A DNA stretch of 64,000 bases from Candidatus Zixiibacteriota bacterium (GCA_030668485.1 DAOUTW010000004.1:1-64000); one strand, 5' to 3'; counted from the stretch's first letter, positions 35,242 to 44,751 are shown. Notes: generated from the sequence alone by a model not told the origin. Made by a program: numbers and translations.

Positions 35242-36117
35242 ATGCGCGGCGCTTTGCTTTATATCTCACTCGGTGTGGCCACTCTGGCAGTCAGTTGGGC
35301 TTCTATTTTCATCAAGCTGGCCGACGCCGATCCGATTGCCACCGCCTTTTACCGGATGGCTTTTGCGGTTGTTATCCTTGCCCCGATTTCACTTCCCGGA
35401 TTGATCCCTCACCTTCGTAAATTGTCTTCCCGCGATAAAGGCCTTCTGGTCCTGTCCGGGGTATTCCTCGGCTTCCATTTTGCCGCATGGATCACATCGC
35501 TTAAGTTTACGACTATTTCCAATTCGGTTATCATTGTCGCCACTCAGCCGTTTTTCGTGGCGATTATGGAGGCGGTGTTCTTCAAGGAGAAAATATCGCG
35601 CAATGCCGTTATCGGGATGGCTCTGGCGTTTGTTGGCATGATTATCATCGCTCAATCCGATTTCAATCTCAGCGGCGATCATTTCCTGGGTGATATTCTG
35701 GCTTTGATCGGAGCTATCACTGCGGGAGGTTATCTAATGGTCGGGCGTCGTATCCGACAGAAGCTTGATAATCGGTATTATATCCTGCCGGTTTATACCA
35801 TTGCCGCCGTGACTTTGCTGCTTATCGCCTTTCCTTTTCATTCGCCGATGATTGATTATCCGTTTAAGTCATGGATCTATTTTTTCCTGCTGGCGCTGAT
35901 TCCGACTATTTTGGGACATTCGCTTTATAATTATCTCCTCAAGTATATTCGCGCTCATCTGGTGGCGGTTACTATCCTCGGTGAACCGATTGGCGCGGCG
36001 GTTTTGGCTGCTATCATCTTTGCCGAATTGCCGTCAACGGCGACTTATATCGGGGGCGCCATGATCCTGAGCGGGATATTGTTGGCGTTAATCCGCAGGC
36101 GGCAGAAGCCGCTTTGA
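35242..36117 (+). CDS. EamA/DMT-family transporter (second copy)
   Basis: This 291-residue protein also has ten TM helices in two EamA halves (ASIFIKLADADPIATAFYRMAFAVV; GDILALIGAITAGGYLMVGRR; LRAHLVAVTILGEPIGAAVLA-type last half). It is only distantly similar to the divergent neighbour, so it is an old pair rather than a recent copy. The C terminus reads RRRQKPL and its last codons form a CGGC-AGAA-GCCG hairpin, the same as in the repeat unit at 7631-7657, so the end of the gene may have been set by a repeat insertion. No strong ribosome site is seen at ATG 35242. Confidence 0.85.
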   Translation: MRGALLYISLGVATLAVSWASIFIKLADADPIATAFYRMAFAVVILAPISLPGLIPHLRKLSSRDKGLLVLSGVFLGFHFAAWITSLKFTTISNSVIIVATQPFFVAIMEAVFFKEKISRNAVIGMALAFVGMIIIAQSDFNLSGDHFLGDILALIGAITAGGYLMVGRRIRQKLDNRYYILPVYTIAAVTLLLIAFPFHSPMIDYPFKSWIYFFLLALIPTILGHSLYNYLLKYIRAHLVAVTILGEPIGAAVLAAIIFAELPSTATYIGGAMILSGILLALIRRRQKPL

Positions 36118-36598
36118 TGCTATTGCGCGGATGAGTTAAAGTTGAGTTTGTAAACCGCAATCAAAGATCGTAGCCACCTGATTTCTTGAGAAACCCGGAG
36201 CAGAGCTCCGGGCCACGCGTCCGTGCTCGGGGATCAGACTGTCGCGCATGTCTGGATTTGAGGTGTGGCCGCGACCTCTGGGCGTGTTCCGTCAGGAAAG
36301 GATTCCTGACGGCGCAGAGAAGGATTGAGGGGGAAACTACGATCTTGAATTAGGGCGCTTGGTGGAATCCCGACGATAGATTGCCGCGTCGGCCCCATCT
36401 TCACTTCGCTCAGATTTTATGGGCCTCCTCGCAATGACCGCGTTCGGCGATCAGACTGTCGCGGGGTGGGGCACCAGTCAGATCGAAATGTGGCTGGTGC
36501 TTTCAGTCTGGAAGCGTTTCCTTCAGGAGTTTTCGCTTTTAGAATCCGCAATATTGGCTATATTGTTATTGATAAATCTACCTGCAGAAGGGAGCAAC
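36118..36598. other. Intergenic region with several repeat-like elements
   Basis: No gene is convincing. It contains hairpins CCCGGAG/CTCCGGG near 36190-36208 and CCGTCAGGAA/TTCCTGACGG near 36288-36312. A 15-base direct repeat GATCAGACTGTCGCG occurs near 36234 and 36450. From about 36379 to 36440 a GATTGC...GCAATGAC stretch resembles the widespread GTCATTGCGAGG...GCAATC interspersed repeats seen in environmental bacteria. Confidence 0.5.
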
Positions 36599-39490
36599 AT
36601 GTCTACTGGAAACGGTGAAAAAGCCACTTACCTTCATAGGGAACCCTTGGGCGCCAGGGGAATTGCCCTCGTATTGATAATCTTTGTTCTGTTTGCACAG
36701 ACCGCCTATTCTGAGATTTTAGAGATGGAATACTCCTTCGAATCTCCGCGAGTAGAGAAAGTAAAGATCGATGGTCAACTGTTTGATCGAGTGATTATGC
36801 CCGGATCTCCCAATGCAGGGCAAATTGGCCATCCGGCCTTGCCGGTTTATGGTACGCATATTCTTCTTCCGTTTGGCTATGAAATATCAAAGATTGAGGT
36901 CATTACCGGCGAGCGGATAATGGTTGGCTCCGGTTTTTCGATTGAACCGGTGGACAAACCCTATATTTTATCGGAACCGGATAACCTGCCGCCCGTCTAC
37001 TCAGATCCGTCGATTTACTCTCTTCCCACAGCCATCCCCCAAAATAGATTCGAGGAAGTCGGACTTCAGATTATGCACGGTTATCCAATTGAAATTTTGA
37101 GACTCAGCCCGGTGGAGTACATTCCTTCTACCGGGGAACTTTCCTACTATGAAAACATGACGATTAAAATTACGATGACATCATCGGAATCGGTCGGCAA
37201 AGTTCTTCGAAATATCCCTTCGGATAGAGATGAAGTTGCCGCCAAGATAGATAATCCATTGGCGCTGGCTACTTATGATAAAGTGGATAAAGCAGGCGGC
37301 AGGGGTTATGATATGTTGATTCTGACTTCATCGGAGTTGGTTTCGGCCTTTCAGCCTCTCAAAGATTATCATGATACAACCGGGGTGTCAACTGAAATCC
37401 ATACCCTGGATATGGTCGGGGGGAGCGATGCGCATTCGATAAGAGATTATATAAGGCAAGAGTACATGAACAGCGGTATCCAATACGTCTTGCTGGGAGG
37501 GGACGATGACCTGATACCGGCTCTGAAGCTGTATGTCGTCTCATGGCCGGGTGATGATGCCGCCATCGAATACAATATGCCCGGAGATTTCTACTTCTCC
37601 TGTCTTGACGGGACCTTTAATTATGATATGGACTCCCGCTGGGGCGAACCGACCGACGGTGAAGGAGGGGGAGAGGTTGATCTATTGCCGGAAGTCCATG
37701 TAGGTCGCGTATCTGCGGGATCACCACAGGAGGTTACGAACCTCGTAAATAAGACCCTGGCATATGCGTCCAGCAGCGATCCGTATCTGCAGAAAGTGCT
37801 CCTGGCCGGTGAACAGCTTACCTTCGGAGGCTGGGGCGAGTACGGCGGTTATGCTATGGAAGAAATGGTTGATTATTCCGATGCTCACGGATTCATGACT
37901 TATGCCTTTCCGGAAGTCAAATATATTATCGACAAGCTCTATGACTATACTATCCTGCCCAATAATTACTGGCCGGGAAGTGAAATGATATCTCGTATCA
38001 ATGCCGGATACCATATAATCGACCATCTCGGACACAGCGGACCCGGCTATGCGATGCGCACCGATACCTCCATGCTTCGCTATCAGCTTAATAATACGGA
38101 ATACGGTTTCATATATGCAGAGGGGTGCAGTGCCGGGCAGTTTGACCTGACCGACTGTTGGGCGGAATATGTGACCACGGTGCTGCCCACCGGCGCTTTT
38201 GGTTGTGTCGCCAATTCCCGCCTGGGTCTTGGGTCTCGCAGCACTCGGCACCCGGTACATGTGTTCAATCGGGAATTCTGGGATGCCGTCTATAGAGCCG
38301 AGGAAGCGAAACCTCAGATCGGGAGGGCGATTTCAGACGCCAGGGCCGATCACGCCTACCATGTCAATGATCCCGGGATACGATGGACATTATATGAAAT
38401 TACTTTGTTTGGCGATCCCGCCGTGGCGATAAAATCTGTAAAGAGCATAGCAATAAGTTTTCCCGACGGTTTACCGGAGCGCATTCCTCCGCATACCCCG
38501 GTATCCTTCAATGTCCTGGCAACAGGTATTGGCGAGGGAATTCCGCTTTCGGGAAGCGGGCAGATATATTGTGCCGTTGATGGGGGTGGTATGGTAACGG
38601 TGCATATGGATGAAGTCTCACCGAACCTTTATGAAGCGACCTTACCGCCATTGCCATGCGGGAGTTCAATTGAGTACTGTGTGAGTGTCGATGAAAATGC
38701 CGGTGAGATATTCTATTCACCGGATCCAAGTACACCTCATCTATTAACGCCGATTTCCGATTCCGTAGTTCTCTTTGAGGATGATTTCGAATCTGATCTT
38801 GGTTGGTCGATTTCCGGTGGATTGTGGCAAAGAGGTGTCCCGACCGGGCAGGGGGGAACCGATCTGCAATATCCGGTGCCCGATCCGACCGAGGGGTGCA
38901 ACGGCCCGAATGTCTTCGGCTATAATTTAAATGGCGATTACGAAAATAATCTACCGGCGGCATACCTTACCAGTCCGGCCATCGATTGCTCCGGCAGAGA
39001 TAATGTTTACCTCAATTTCTGCCGCTGGCTGGGTGTCGAACAGCCTGTATACGATGAAGCGACAATTATGGTGAGCAACGATGGTGTAAACTGGACGCAG
39101 GTATGGATAAACTATGCGACAATCGGGGACCTTGAGTGGGAGCAAATGGAATATGATATCAGCAGCATAGCCGCCGATCAATCCACCGTTTACCTGCGCT
39201 GGGTGATGGGGCCTACCGATGGGGGGCTGAGGTTCAATGGCTGGAATATAGACGATGTGCGCGTTAAGTCTTATGAATGCATCTCCTATCAATGCGGTGA
39301 CGCCAATGGCGATGAAAATGCGGATGTTGCCGATGCCGTCTACCTGATCAACTATGTCTTCAAGGGCGGTCCGGCGCCTGATCCGATTGAATCGGGTGAC
39401 GCTAATTGTGATGGGGATGTAAACGTCGCCGACGCGGTCTACATGATTAATTATGTATTTTCCGGTGGCCCGGAGCCGTGTTGCCCGTGA
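36599..39490 (+). CDS. Secreted C25 (gingipain-like) cysteine peptidase with C-terminal dockerin
   Basis: The 963-residue protein has an N-terminal signal segment (GIALVLIIFVLFAQTAYSEI, about residues 20-40), a pro-region of strands, and a C25-type catalytic domain. YDMLILTSSEL and YVLLGGDDDLIP mark the Rossmann-like core, and the likely catalytic residues are H479 in GHSG and C510 in EGCSAG. An Ig-like segment (about 615-700) and a jelly-roll-like segment (about 715-870, EDDFESDLGWS) follow, then two dockerin repeats (CGDANGDENADVADAVYLI near 899) ending in PEPCCP. I chose ATG 36599 for its GGGAG site and signal peptide. Expected role: extracellular protein degradation. The dockerin would normally bind a cohesin; none is in the window. 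Confidence 0.85.
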   Translation: MSTGNGEKATYLHREPLGARGIALVLIIFVLFAQTAYSEILEMEYSFESPRVEKVKIDGQLFDRVIMPGSPNAGQIGHPALPVYGTHILLPFGYEISKIEVITGERIMVGSGFSIEPVDKPYILSEPDNLPPVYSDPSIYSLPTAIPQNRFEEVGLQIMHGYPIEILRLSPVEYIPSTGELSYYENMTIKITMTSSESVGKVLRNIPSDRDEVAAKIDNPLALATYDKVDKAGGRGYDMLILTSSELVSAFQPLKDYHDTTGVSTEIHTLDMVGGSDAHSIRDYIRQEYMNSGIQYVLLGGDDDLIPALKLYVVSWPGDDAAIEYNMPGDFYFSCLDGTFNYDMDSRWGEPTDGEGGGEVDLLPEVHVGRVSAGSPQEVTNLVNKTLAYASSSDPYLQKVLLAGEQLTFGGWGEYGGYAMEEMVDYSDAHGFMTYAFPEVKYIIDKLYDYTILPNNYWPGSEMISRINAGYHIIDHLGHSGPGYAMRTDTSMLRYQLNNTEYGFIYAEGCSAGQFDLTDCWAEYVTTVLPTGAFGCVANSRLGLGSRSTRHPVHVFNREFWDAVYRAEEAKPQIGRAISDARADHAYHVNDPGIRWTLYEITLFGDPAVAIKSVKSIAISFPDGLPERIPPHTPVSFNVLATGIGEGIPLSGSGQIYCAVDGGGMVTVHMDEVSPNLYEATLPPLPCGSSIEYCVSVDENAGEIFYSPDPSTPHLLTPISDSVVLFEDDFESDLGWSISGGLWQRGVPTGQGGTDLQYPVPDPTEGCNGPNVFGYNLNGDYENNLPAAYLTSPAIDCSGRDNVYLNFCRWLGVEQPVYDEATIMVSNDGVNWTQVWINYATIGDLEWEQMEYDISSIAADQSTVYLRWVMGPTDGGLRFNGWNIDDVRVKSYECISYQCGDANGDENADVADAVYLINYVFKGGPAPDPIESGDANCDGDVNVADAVYMINYVFSGGPEPCCP

Positions 39491-39740
39491 TGCGGTTAGA
39501 CTACATTTGATAAAAAGTTGGATTCATATCCAGTCTTTTAGTATTCGATGGCCGTGTAACTCTGTAAATATCTTATCTGTAATGGGGGCTTTTTTGGGGA
39601 AGTCGCTTTTCAAGTTATAAATGAGTTTGCATATGACGGCCACCGGTTTATTTTGAGACTGGTCGACAAATCGGCTGGCTTGTATTCCCGGAGATTCATA
39701 AACTTCGCGGAATGGCATATGGCAAAGGAGAATTTGCAGA

Positions 39741-41378
39741 ATGAATATAGACAAACAGAAAATTCGAAATAGAAACCAAAATCGATCGACAGTCGTGTGC
39801 CGGAATGGAATCGTTTGCACCAGTCAACCATTAGCCAGTATGGGAGGAGTAGACATCCTAAAAGCCGGCGGAAATGCCATCGATGCCGCCATCTGTGCCA
39901 ATGCCATCCTGTGCGTTGTCGAACCGATGAGTTGCGGACCGGGCGGGGATCTTTTTGCCATCGTTTGGATTGAAAAAGATAAGAAGCTATACGGACTGAA
40001 TGCCAGCGGCCGTTCCCCTTACGATTGGACATTATCTGATCTGCAAGCCTTGGGATTGACGGAAATTCCAACCTATGGACCACTCTCCTGGAGTGTGCCC
40101 GGTTGTGTCAGTGGTTGGGATGCGCTGCGAAACAGATTCGGGACCGCCGGCTTTGACACCCTGATGGAAGCCGCGATTGAATATGGGAATGAAGGATTTC
40201 CCGTGACGCCAATTATTGCCCGTAGTTGGAATCAAATCGACCCGCACAAGTATCAGTTTTTGGGCCGGACATTTGCACCCCACGGCAAAATACCTGAATT
40301 TGGAGAGATTTTCAAGAATCCGGACATTGCCCGATTCTTTGATATCATTGCCCGCGACGGCGCCGAATCATTTTATCAGGGAGAAATAGCCGAGAGGATA
40401 GTCAAATACTCACAGGCCAACAACGGGCGTTTTTCGATGCGTGACTTTCAGGATCATTCGGTGGACTGGATCAATCCGGTAAGTTCGAATTACCGGGGCT
40501 ATGACATCTGGGAACTCCCGCCCAACGGACAGGGAATAGCCGCCTTACAGATTCTGAACATTATTGAAAATTTCGACATGGCGTCGATGGCATCCAATTC
40601 CGCAGATCAATTACACCTCTTTATCGAAGCCAAAAAGCTGGCCTATGAGGACCGAGCTGTATACTACTCGGACATGGGCTTTGCCGAGGTCCCGTTGGAA
40701 CAATTGATCTCCAAAGAATACGCACAGGCCAGGGCAGGTCTTATCGATCCTCAAAAAGCATCCACAAATGTAACCCCCGGAAAGTTGGGCGGGCCATCCG
40801 ATACCATCTACCTATCCGTAGCCGACAAAGATGGAAACATGATTTCACTTATTCAAAGCATCTATCATGGTTTCGGTTCGCAAGAGGTCCCTGATAATCT
40901 CGGTTTCGCATTACAAAACAGGGGCCACCTCTTTTCACCAAATCCCAAGGACCTCAATAAACTGGAACCACATAAACGTCCTTTCAATACCATCATTCCG
41001 GGATTTGTGACAAAAGACGGCCAACCGGTATTCTCATTCGGTGTCATGGGCGGCGATTTTCAACCTCAAGGCCATGCGCAGGTTTTAATGAACATAATCG
41101 ATTATGGGATGTCACCACAGCAGGCCGGCGAACAGCCACGGGTTGCTCATCTTGAAAGCTCCACTCCCACCGGGCACAAGATGACCGATTCCGGGTCGGT
41201 CGGTTTCGAACGGAACATATCGGAAAAGGTTAAAAGAGAACTCGCCGATAGGGGTCATAAAATTCTCTCCGATTCCGGAGTCTTTGGTGGTTATCAGGGA
41301 ATTTGGCGCGAATCAAATCCTCGCCGATATTATGGAGCCTCGGATTCCCGTAAAGACGGCTGCGCCATCGGTTACTGA
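39741..41378 (+). CDS. Gamma-glutamyltranspeptidase family protein
   Basis: A 545-residue Ntn-hydrolase of the GGT family. Early motifs are LASMGGVDILKAGGNAIDAAICANA and CVVEPMSCGPGGDLFAIVW. The self-cleavage site aligns at SDTIYLSVADKDGNMISL near residue 353, with the Thr in the position of E. coli GGT Thr391, so autoprocessing into two subunits is expected. The later PFNTIIPGFV and GVMGGDFQPQGH blocks also fit. There is no signal peptide, unlike periplasmic GGT, so it is probably cytoplasmic, perhaps a YwrD-like member acting on glutathione or another gamma-glutamyl compound. AAGGAG lies upstream of ATG 39741. A hairpin terminator follows about 95 bases after the stop. Confidence 0.87.
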   Translation: MNIDKQKIRNRNQNRSTVVCRNGIVCTSQPLASMGGVDILKAGGNAIDAAICANAILCVVEPMSCGPGGDLFAIVWIEKDKKLYGLNASGRSPYDWTLSDLQALGLTEIPTYGPLSWSVPGCVSGWDALRNRFGTAGFDTLMEAAIEYGNEGFPVTPIIARSWNQIDPHKYQFLGRTFAPHGKIPEFGEIFKNPDIARFFDIIARDGAESFYQGEIAERIVKYSQANNGRFSMRDFQDHSVDWINPVSSNYRGYDIWELPPNGQGIAALQILNIIENFDMASMASNSADQLHLFIEAKKLAYEDRAVYYSDMGFAEVPLEQLISKEYAQARAGLIDPQKASTNVTPGKLGGPSDTIYLSVADKDGNMISLIQSIYHGFGSQEVPDNLGFALQNRGHLFSPNPKDLNKLEPHKRPFNTIIPGFVTKDGQPVFSFGVMGGDFQPQGHAQVLMNIIDYGMSPQQAGEQPRVAHLESSTPTGHKMTDSGSVGFERNISEKVKRELADRGHKILSDSGVFGGYQGIWRESNPRRYYGASDSRKDGCAIGY

Positions 41379-41473
41379 ATGTCTCGAGCCGGTCTACCAC
41401 ACTTTAGACATCTCAGAGTAAATTGCTTCATCCACTCTGCGAGTGGAGTACAATATGTACCGCTTTTATAAAT

Positions 41474-41503
41474 AAAAAGACCGGGTAGATTTCCGGCCTT
41501 TTC
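41474..41503 (+). terminator. Terminator after GGT gene
   Basis: A-rich lead, AGACCGG/CCGGCCT stem with one mismatch, then TTTTCT. The same AAAA-GGCCGG...CCGGCC-TTTT theme recurs at 42437, 44799 and 47805. Confidence 0.7.
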
Positions 41504-41510
41504 TACTATT

Positions 41511-41535
41511 TGGCAGTGGTGCGAGGAATCGAAAC
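41511..41535 (-). other. tRNA-3'-end-like scar A
   Basis: On the minus strand it reads TTTCGATTCCTCGCACCACT then GCCA: a T-loop-like TTCGATT, a 3' T-stem, a seven-base acceptor-like strand, a discriminator base and CCA. The 5' half of a tRNA is absent. Confidence 0.45.
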
Positions 41536-41642
41536 ATTATTACAATATTCAATTCCGATAGACCTATACCGGACTCTACGCGTCAAAAGGTGTCAAGAAT
41601 CAGATGGCTGAATTGGCAAACAAGGGTTAATTGTATTTTACA

Positions 41643-41671
41643 TTGACAAATAAACTGATTATTCTTATAAT
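41643..41671 (+). promoter_or_regulatory. Consensus promoter of the small dockerin gene
   Basis: TTGACA at 41643-41648, a 17-base spacer and TATAAT at 41666-41671, a perfect match to the sigma70 consensus, 71 bases before the start codon. Confidence 0.88.
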
Positions 41672-41741
41672 TAAATGTAAATGATAATAGTCTGCATCTG
41701 ATTTAAACAGTAAAATGTATTTGTCATATGTGGAGGGAATA

Positions 41742-42407
41742 ATGTTTCGTTTAATCGTAGTCATGTTTGTTGTTATATGGCTTGTCCCTTGTAAGGCGTA
41801 TACAAGTATTGCGTACATCGATGTACATGTAGTGAATTACTATTTTATTCATCTTACTGATTTTCATGTTGGATACGAATCGAATCAAGGACTTGATCGA
41901 TTAGCGTATGTGCCAAATTATATACGAGGTTTCAATCCCGAACCTGCCCCAACGATTGAACCATTAGTGATTACGTGCCCTTCAGATACCCTCATTCCTA
42001 TTAACTGCCCTGCTCATCCCGATTCGCTGGCTCTATATCCTCTGGTGTTGGGTGGCTGTATGGCACAACCTTTCGTAAACTACACCGACGAATTCTTATT
42101 GGGCACCATTAGACGAACATGGATCGCCTCGGACACCTGCGAAAATTCGGATACATGCGTTCAGTATATCGGTCAAGGCCCACCGGGTCTTTGTGGCGTC
42201 TGCGGCGATGCCAATGGCGACGGCGATCTCAATGTTGGCGACGTCGTCTTCCTGATATCGTATATTTTCAAGGGTGGCCCCGCTCCCGATCCTGAGTGTA
42301 GGGGCGATGCCAATGGCGACGGTGGCACCAATGTCGGCGATGCTGTTTACCTCATAGCCTATGTCTTCAAGGGCGGTCCACCACCGGTGGAAGGGTGTTG
42401 TCCGTAG
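41742..42407 (+). CDS. Small secreted dockerin-domain protein
   Basis: A 221-residue protein with a signal peptide (MFRLIVVMFVVIWLVPCKA), an unassigned middle region containing a Cys-rich segment (TCPSDTLIPINCPAHPDS, resembling the HYR-type TCPSD repeats of secreted proteins), and a type I dockerin pair from about residue 155 (CGDANGDGDLNVGDVVFLI and GDANGDGGTNVGDAVYLIA) ending in GCCP. GGAGGG precedes ATG 41742. It is a one-gene unit with a consensus promoter in front and a terminator behind. The middle region shows no catalytic motif. It may be a surface adaptor or a remnant of a larger protein. Confidence 0.78.
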   Translation: MFRLIVVMFVVIWLVPCKAYTSIAYIDVHVVNYYFIHLTDFHVGYESNQGLDRLAYVPNYIRGFNPEPAPTIEPLVITCPSDTLIPINCPAHPDSLALYPLVLGGCMAQPFVNYTDEFLLGTIRRTWIASDTCENSDTCVQYIGQGPPGLCGVCGDANGDGDLNVGDVVFLISYIFKGGPAPDPECRGDANGDGGTNVGDAVYLIAYVFKGGPPPVEGCCP

Positions 42408-42436
42408 CCATCTGATTCATAATTAATGGACAATAG

Positions 42437-42466
42437 CAAAAGGCCCCGATTCTGGGGCCTTTTTGC
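42437..42466 (+). terminator. Terminator after small dockerin gene
   Basis: GCAAAAGGCCCC-GATTCT-GGGGCCTTTTTGC, a 12-base-arm stem with a T-run; bidirectional. Confidence 0.9.
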
Positions 42467-42471
42467 CAATC

Positions 42472-42499
42472 TGGCAGTGGTACACCGCTCCGAACCTCT
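42472..42499 (-). other. tRNA-3'-end-like scar B
   Basis: On the minus strand AGAGGTTCGGAGCGGTG, TACCACT, G, CCA. Acceptor-like TACCACT differs at one base from the TACCGCT of the tRNA-Glu at 47848-47919. Confidence 0.45.
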
Positions 42500-42654
42500 G
42501 TGGATGTTGAGAATTCCGAGAATAACAATCCCGTTCAACAGCGAAATTCTTGCAATATGAGGAGATATTTTACATATTCAAAATACTGAAGGACGAGAGT
42601 CCTGGTCTTGAACTTTTATCTACGAAAGCTCGGGTTAGAAGAGAGGATTACATC

Positions 42655-44751
42655 TTGGCGATAAGAACAGTTTTTGACAAGCTTACGATGGCTTTATTGT
42701 TGGCGGTACTGAGCATACCCGTGGTGGCCCAGGACAACCCGTTTCTGGTCACTCCTACAACACCGTTCCAGACTCCGCCGTTTGATCAATTTCAGAATGC
42801 ACATTATTTGCCGGCGGTCCAGGAGGGGATCCGACAGCATCAGGCCGAAATCGATGCCATTGTCAAAAATCCTCAGGCCGCGACTTTCGATAATACGATT
42901 GTAGCTCTGGACATGGCCGGTCAACTTCTGGATAAGGTGACTTCTGTATTTTACTCGTTGCTGGGGACCGTCACCAGTCCTGAGATGCAAGACCTCGCTA
43001 AACAGATATCGCCGCTTTTGTCGGCCCACCGCGATAACATCTGGCTTAGTGAGAAGTTGTTCGCCCGGGTGAAGGCCGTTTACGATCAGCGAATTACGCT
43101 GGAGCCAACGGAAGATCAGCTCTATCTGCTGGAAAGCTACTATCGAAGGTTTGTGCGGCGCGGCGCGTTACTGGATGATAAGCAGAAGGCCCGCATGCGT
43201 GACATAAACCGCGAACACTCCTTGCTGGGGTTGAAATTCGATGACAACCTGCTGACCGAAACCAACAATTCATATATCGTGATCGATAACGAAGCCGATC
43301 TGGCAGGACTGCCTGAGGGTGTTATTGCCATGGGGGAGGAAACGGCCAATGATATGAGCCTGCCCGGCAAATGGGTGTTTACTACTCAGCGGCCAAGCGG
43401 TAACCCGTTCATGCAGTATGCCGACGCGCGAAATAAACGACAGGCGATCTATGAAGCCTATATCAAGCGCGGCAACCGTGACAATGATTTTGACAATAAA
43501 GCGATCCTGCAAAAGCTCATGACCCTGAGGGAGGAACGGTGCCGGATGCTGGGTTATCCGACGCCCGCCGCTTTCTATATGAAATACCGTATGGCCAAGT
43601 CTCCTGAAGTTGTCGACTCATTCCTCTGGCGGCTTTGGAAACCGGCGCTGGAGCGGGCCGGGACAGAATTGACTGAAATGCAGGCCATAATCGACAGCGA
43701 ACAGGGCGGTTTCAAACTGGCGCCATGGGATTGGCGGTACTATGCCGAAAAGTTGCGCAAAGCCAAGTATGACCTGAATGATGCGGAGCTCCGTCCCTAC
43801 TTCAAACTGGAAAATGTCCAAATGGGGGTTTTTGTTCTGGCCGAAAAGCTCTTTGGCCTCAAATTCGTCGAGCGTACCGACATTCCTGTCTATCACCCCG
43901 AGGTGAAAGTATATGAGGTTACGGAGAGTGACGGCCTTCTGCTTGGGATTTTGTACACTGATTACTTTCCCCGTAACTCCAAACAGGGCGGAGCCTGGTC
44001 GGGCGGTTATCGCGACGCCTTCGTACAGAATGGCAAACGCGTCATCCCGCTTTCCACCCTTGTCTGCAACTTCACCAAACCCACCCCCGGTACGCCGTCA
44101 CTGCTCAGCATTGGCGAAGTCAAAACACTATTCCATGAATTCGGTCACTGTCTCAACACGCTTCTTTCCACAAGCGCCTACCGCGGCGGTTTTGCCCCGC
44201 AGGATGTCGTAGAATTGCCGTCTCAGATTATGGAAAACTGGGCCTTGGAACCGGAACTGCTGAAGATCTATGCTCTGCATTACCAGACCGGCGATGTAAT
44301 TCCGGCTACGCTGGTTGATAAACTTAAAAACAGCTATTTGTTCAATCAGGGGTTTGCATGGGTCGAGTACCTGGCCGCTTGTTTTCTGGACATGGCCTGG
44401 CACGGACTGAAGGATGCCAATAATATGAATGTGACTGATTTTGAGGGCAAGACCATGGCTGCTATCGGCCTGATTCCCGAAATTTCGCCGCGCTACCACT
44501 CAACGTATTTCACTCACATCCACGGCGGCTATCAGGCCGGTTACTACAGCTATAGCTGGGCGGGAGTTCTGGATGCTGATGCTTTTGAAGCGTTCAAAGA
44601 GACTTCGCTTTTCAGTAAGAAGACAGCCGCCTCTTTCCGGAAGAACATTCTGGAGAAACTCGGGACCGAGGATGCTATGACCCTGTATAAGCGTTTCCGT
44701 GGCCGCGAGCCAAAGGTCGAACCATTTCTTGAAAGAAACGGAATGCTATAG
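42655..44751 (+). CDS. M3-family zinc metallopeptidase (Dcp/oligopeptidase A-like), exported
   Basis: A peptidyl-dipeptidase or oligopeptidase of about 698 residues. The zinc site HEFGHCLNTLLS (HExGH) lies near residue 493, with the third ligand Glu expected in the PSQIMENWALEPELL segment about 28 residues later. The C-terminal HIHGGYQAGYYSYSWAGVLDAD is the substrate-binding Tyr/His block of M3 enzymes. I chose TTG 42655, preceded by AGAGGA, because it starts directly with a signal peptide (MAIRTVFDKLTMALLLAVLS, cleavage after VVAQ); a longer reading to 42550 adds a polar leader. Export suggests it finishes digestion of peptides made by proteases such as the nearby C25 enzyme. It stands alone between two terminators. 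Confidence 0.9.
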   Translation: MAIRTVFDKLTMALLLAVLSIPVVAQDNPFLVTPTTPFQTPPFDQFQNAHYLPAVQEGIRQHQAEIDAIVKNPQAATFDNTIVALDMAGQLLDKVTSVFYSLLGTVTSPEMQDLAKQISPLLSAHRDNIWLSEKLFARVKAVYDQRITLEPTEDQLYLLESYYRRFVRRGALLDDKQKARMRDINREHSLLGLKFDDNLLTETNNSYIVIDNEADLAGLPEGVIAMGEETANDMSLPGKWVFTTQRPSGNPFMQYADARNKRQAIYEAYIKRGNRDNDFDNKAILQKLMTLREERCRMLGYPTPAAFYMKYRMAKSPEVVDSFLWRLWKPALERAGTELTEMQAIIDSEQGGFKLAPWDWRYYAEKLRKAKYDLNDAELRPYFKLENVQMGVFVLAEKLFGLKFVERTDIPVYHPEVKVYEVTESDGLLLGILYTDYFPRNSKQGGAWSGGYRDAFVQNGKRVIPLSTLVCNFTKPTPGTPSLLSIGEVKTLFHEFGHCLNTLLSTSAYRGGFAPQDVVELPSQIMENWALEPELLKIYALHYQTGDVIPATLVDKLKNSYLFNQGFAWVEYLAACFLDMAWHGLKDANNMNVTDFEGKTMAAIGLIPEISPRYHSTYFTHIHGGYQAGYYSYSWAGVLDADAFEAFKETSLFSKKTAASFRKNILEKLGTEDAMTLYKRFRGREPKVEPFLERNGML

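Larger units (their letters stand above)
41379..41741. other. Intergenic region: terminator, tRNA-3'-like scar and promoter
   Basis: It holds a terminator (41474-41503), the tRNA-3'-end-like segment (41511-41535) and a consensus promoter (41643-41671). No gene was seen in it. Confidence 0.6.

Noticed and set aside
36599..39490. Type IX secretion C-terminal sorting domain on the C25 peptidase
   Set aside because: The C terminus is clearly two dockerin repeats with calcium loops.
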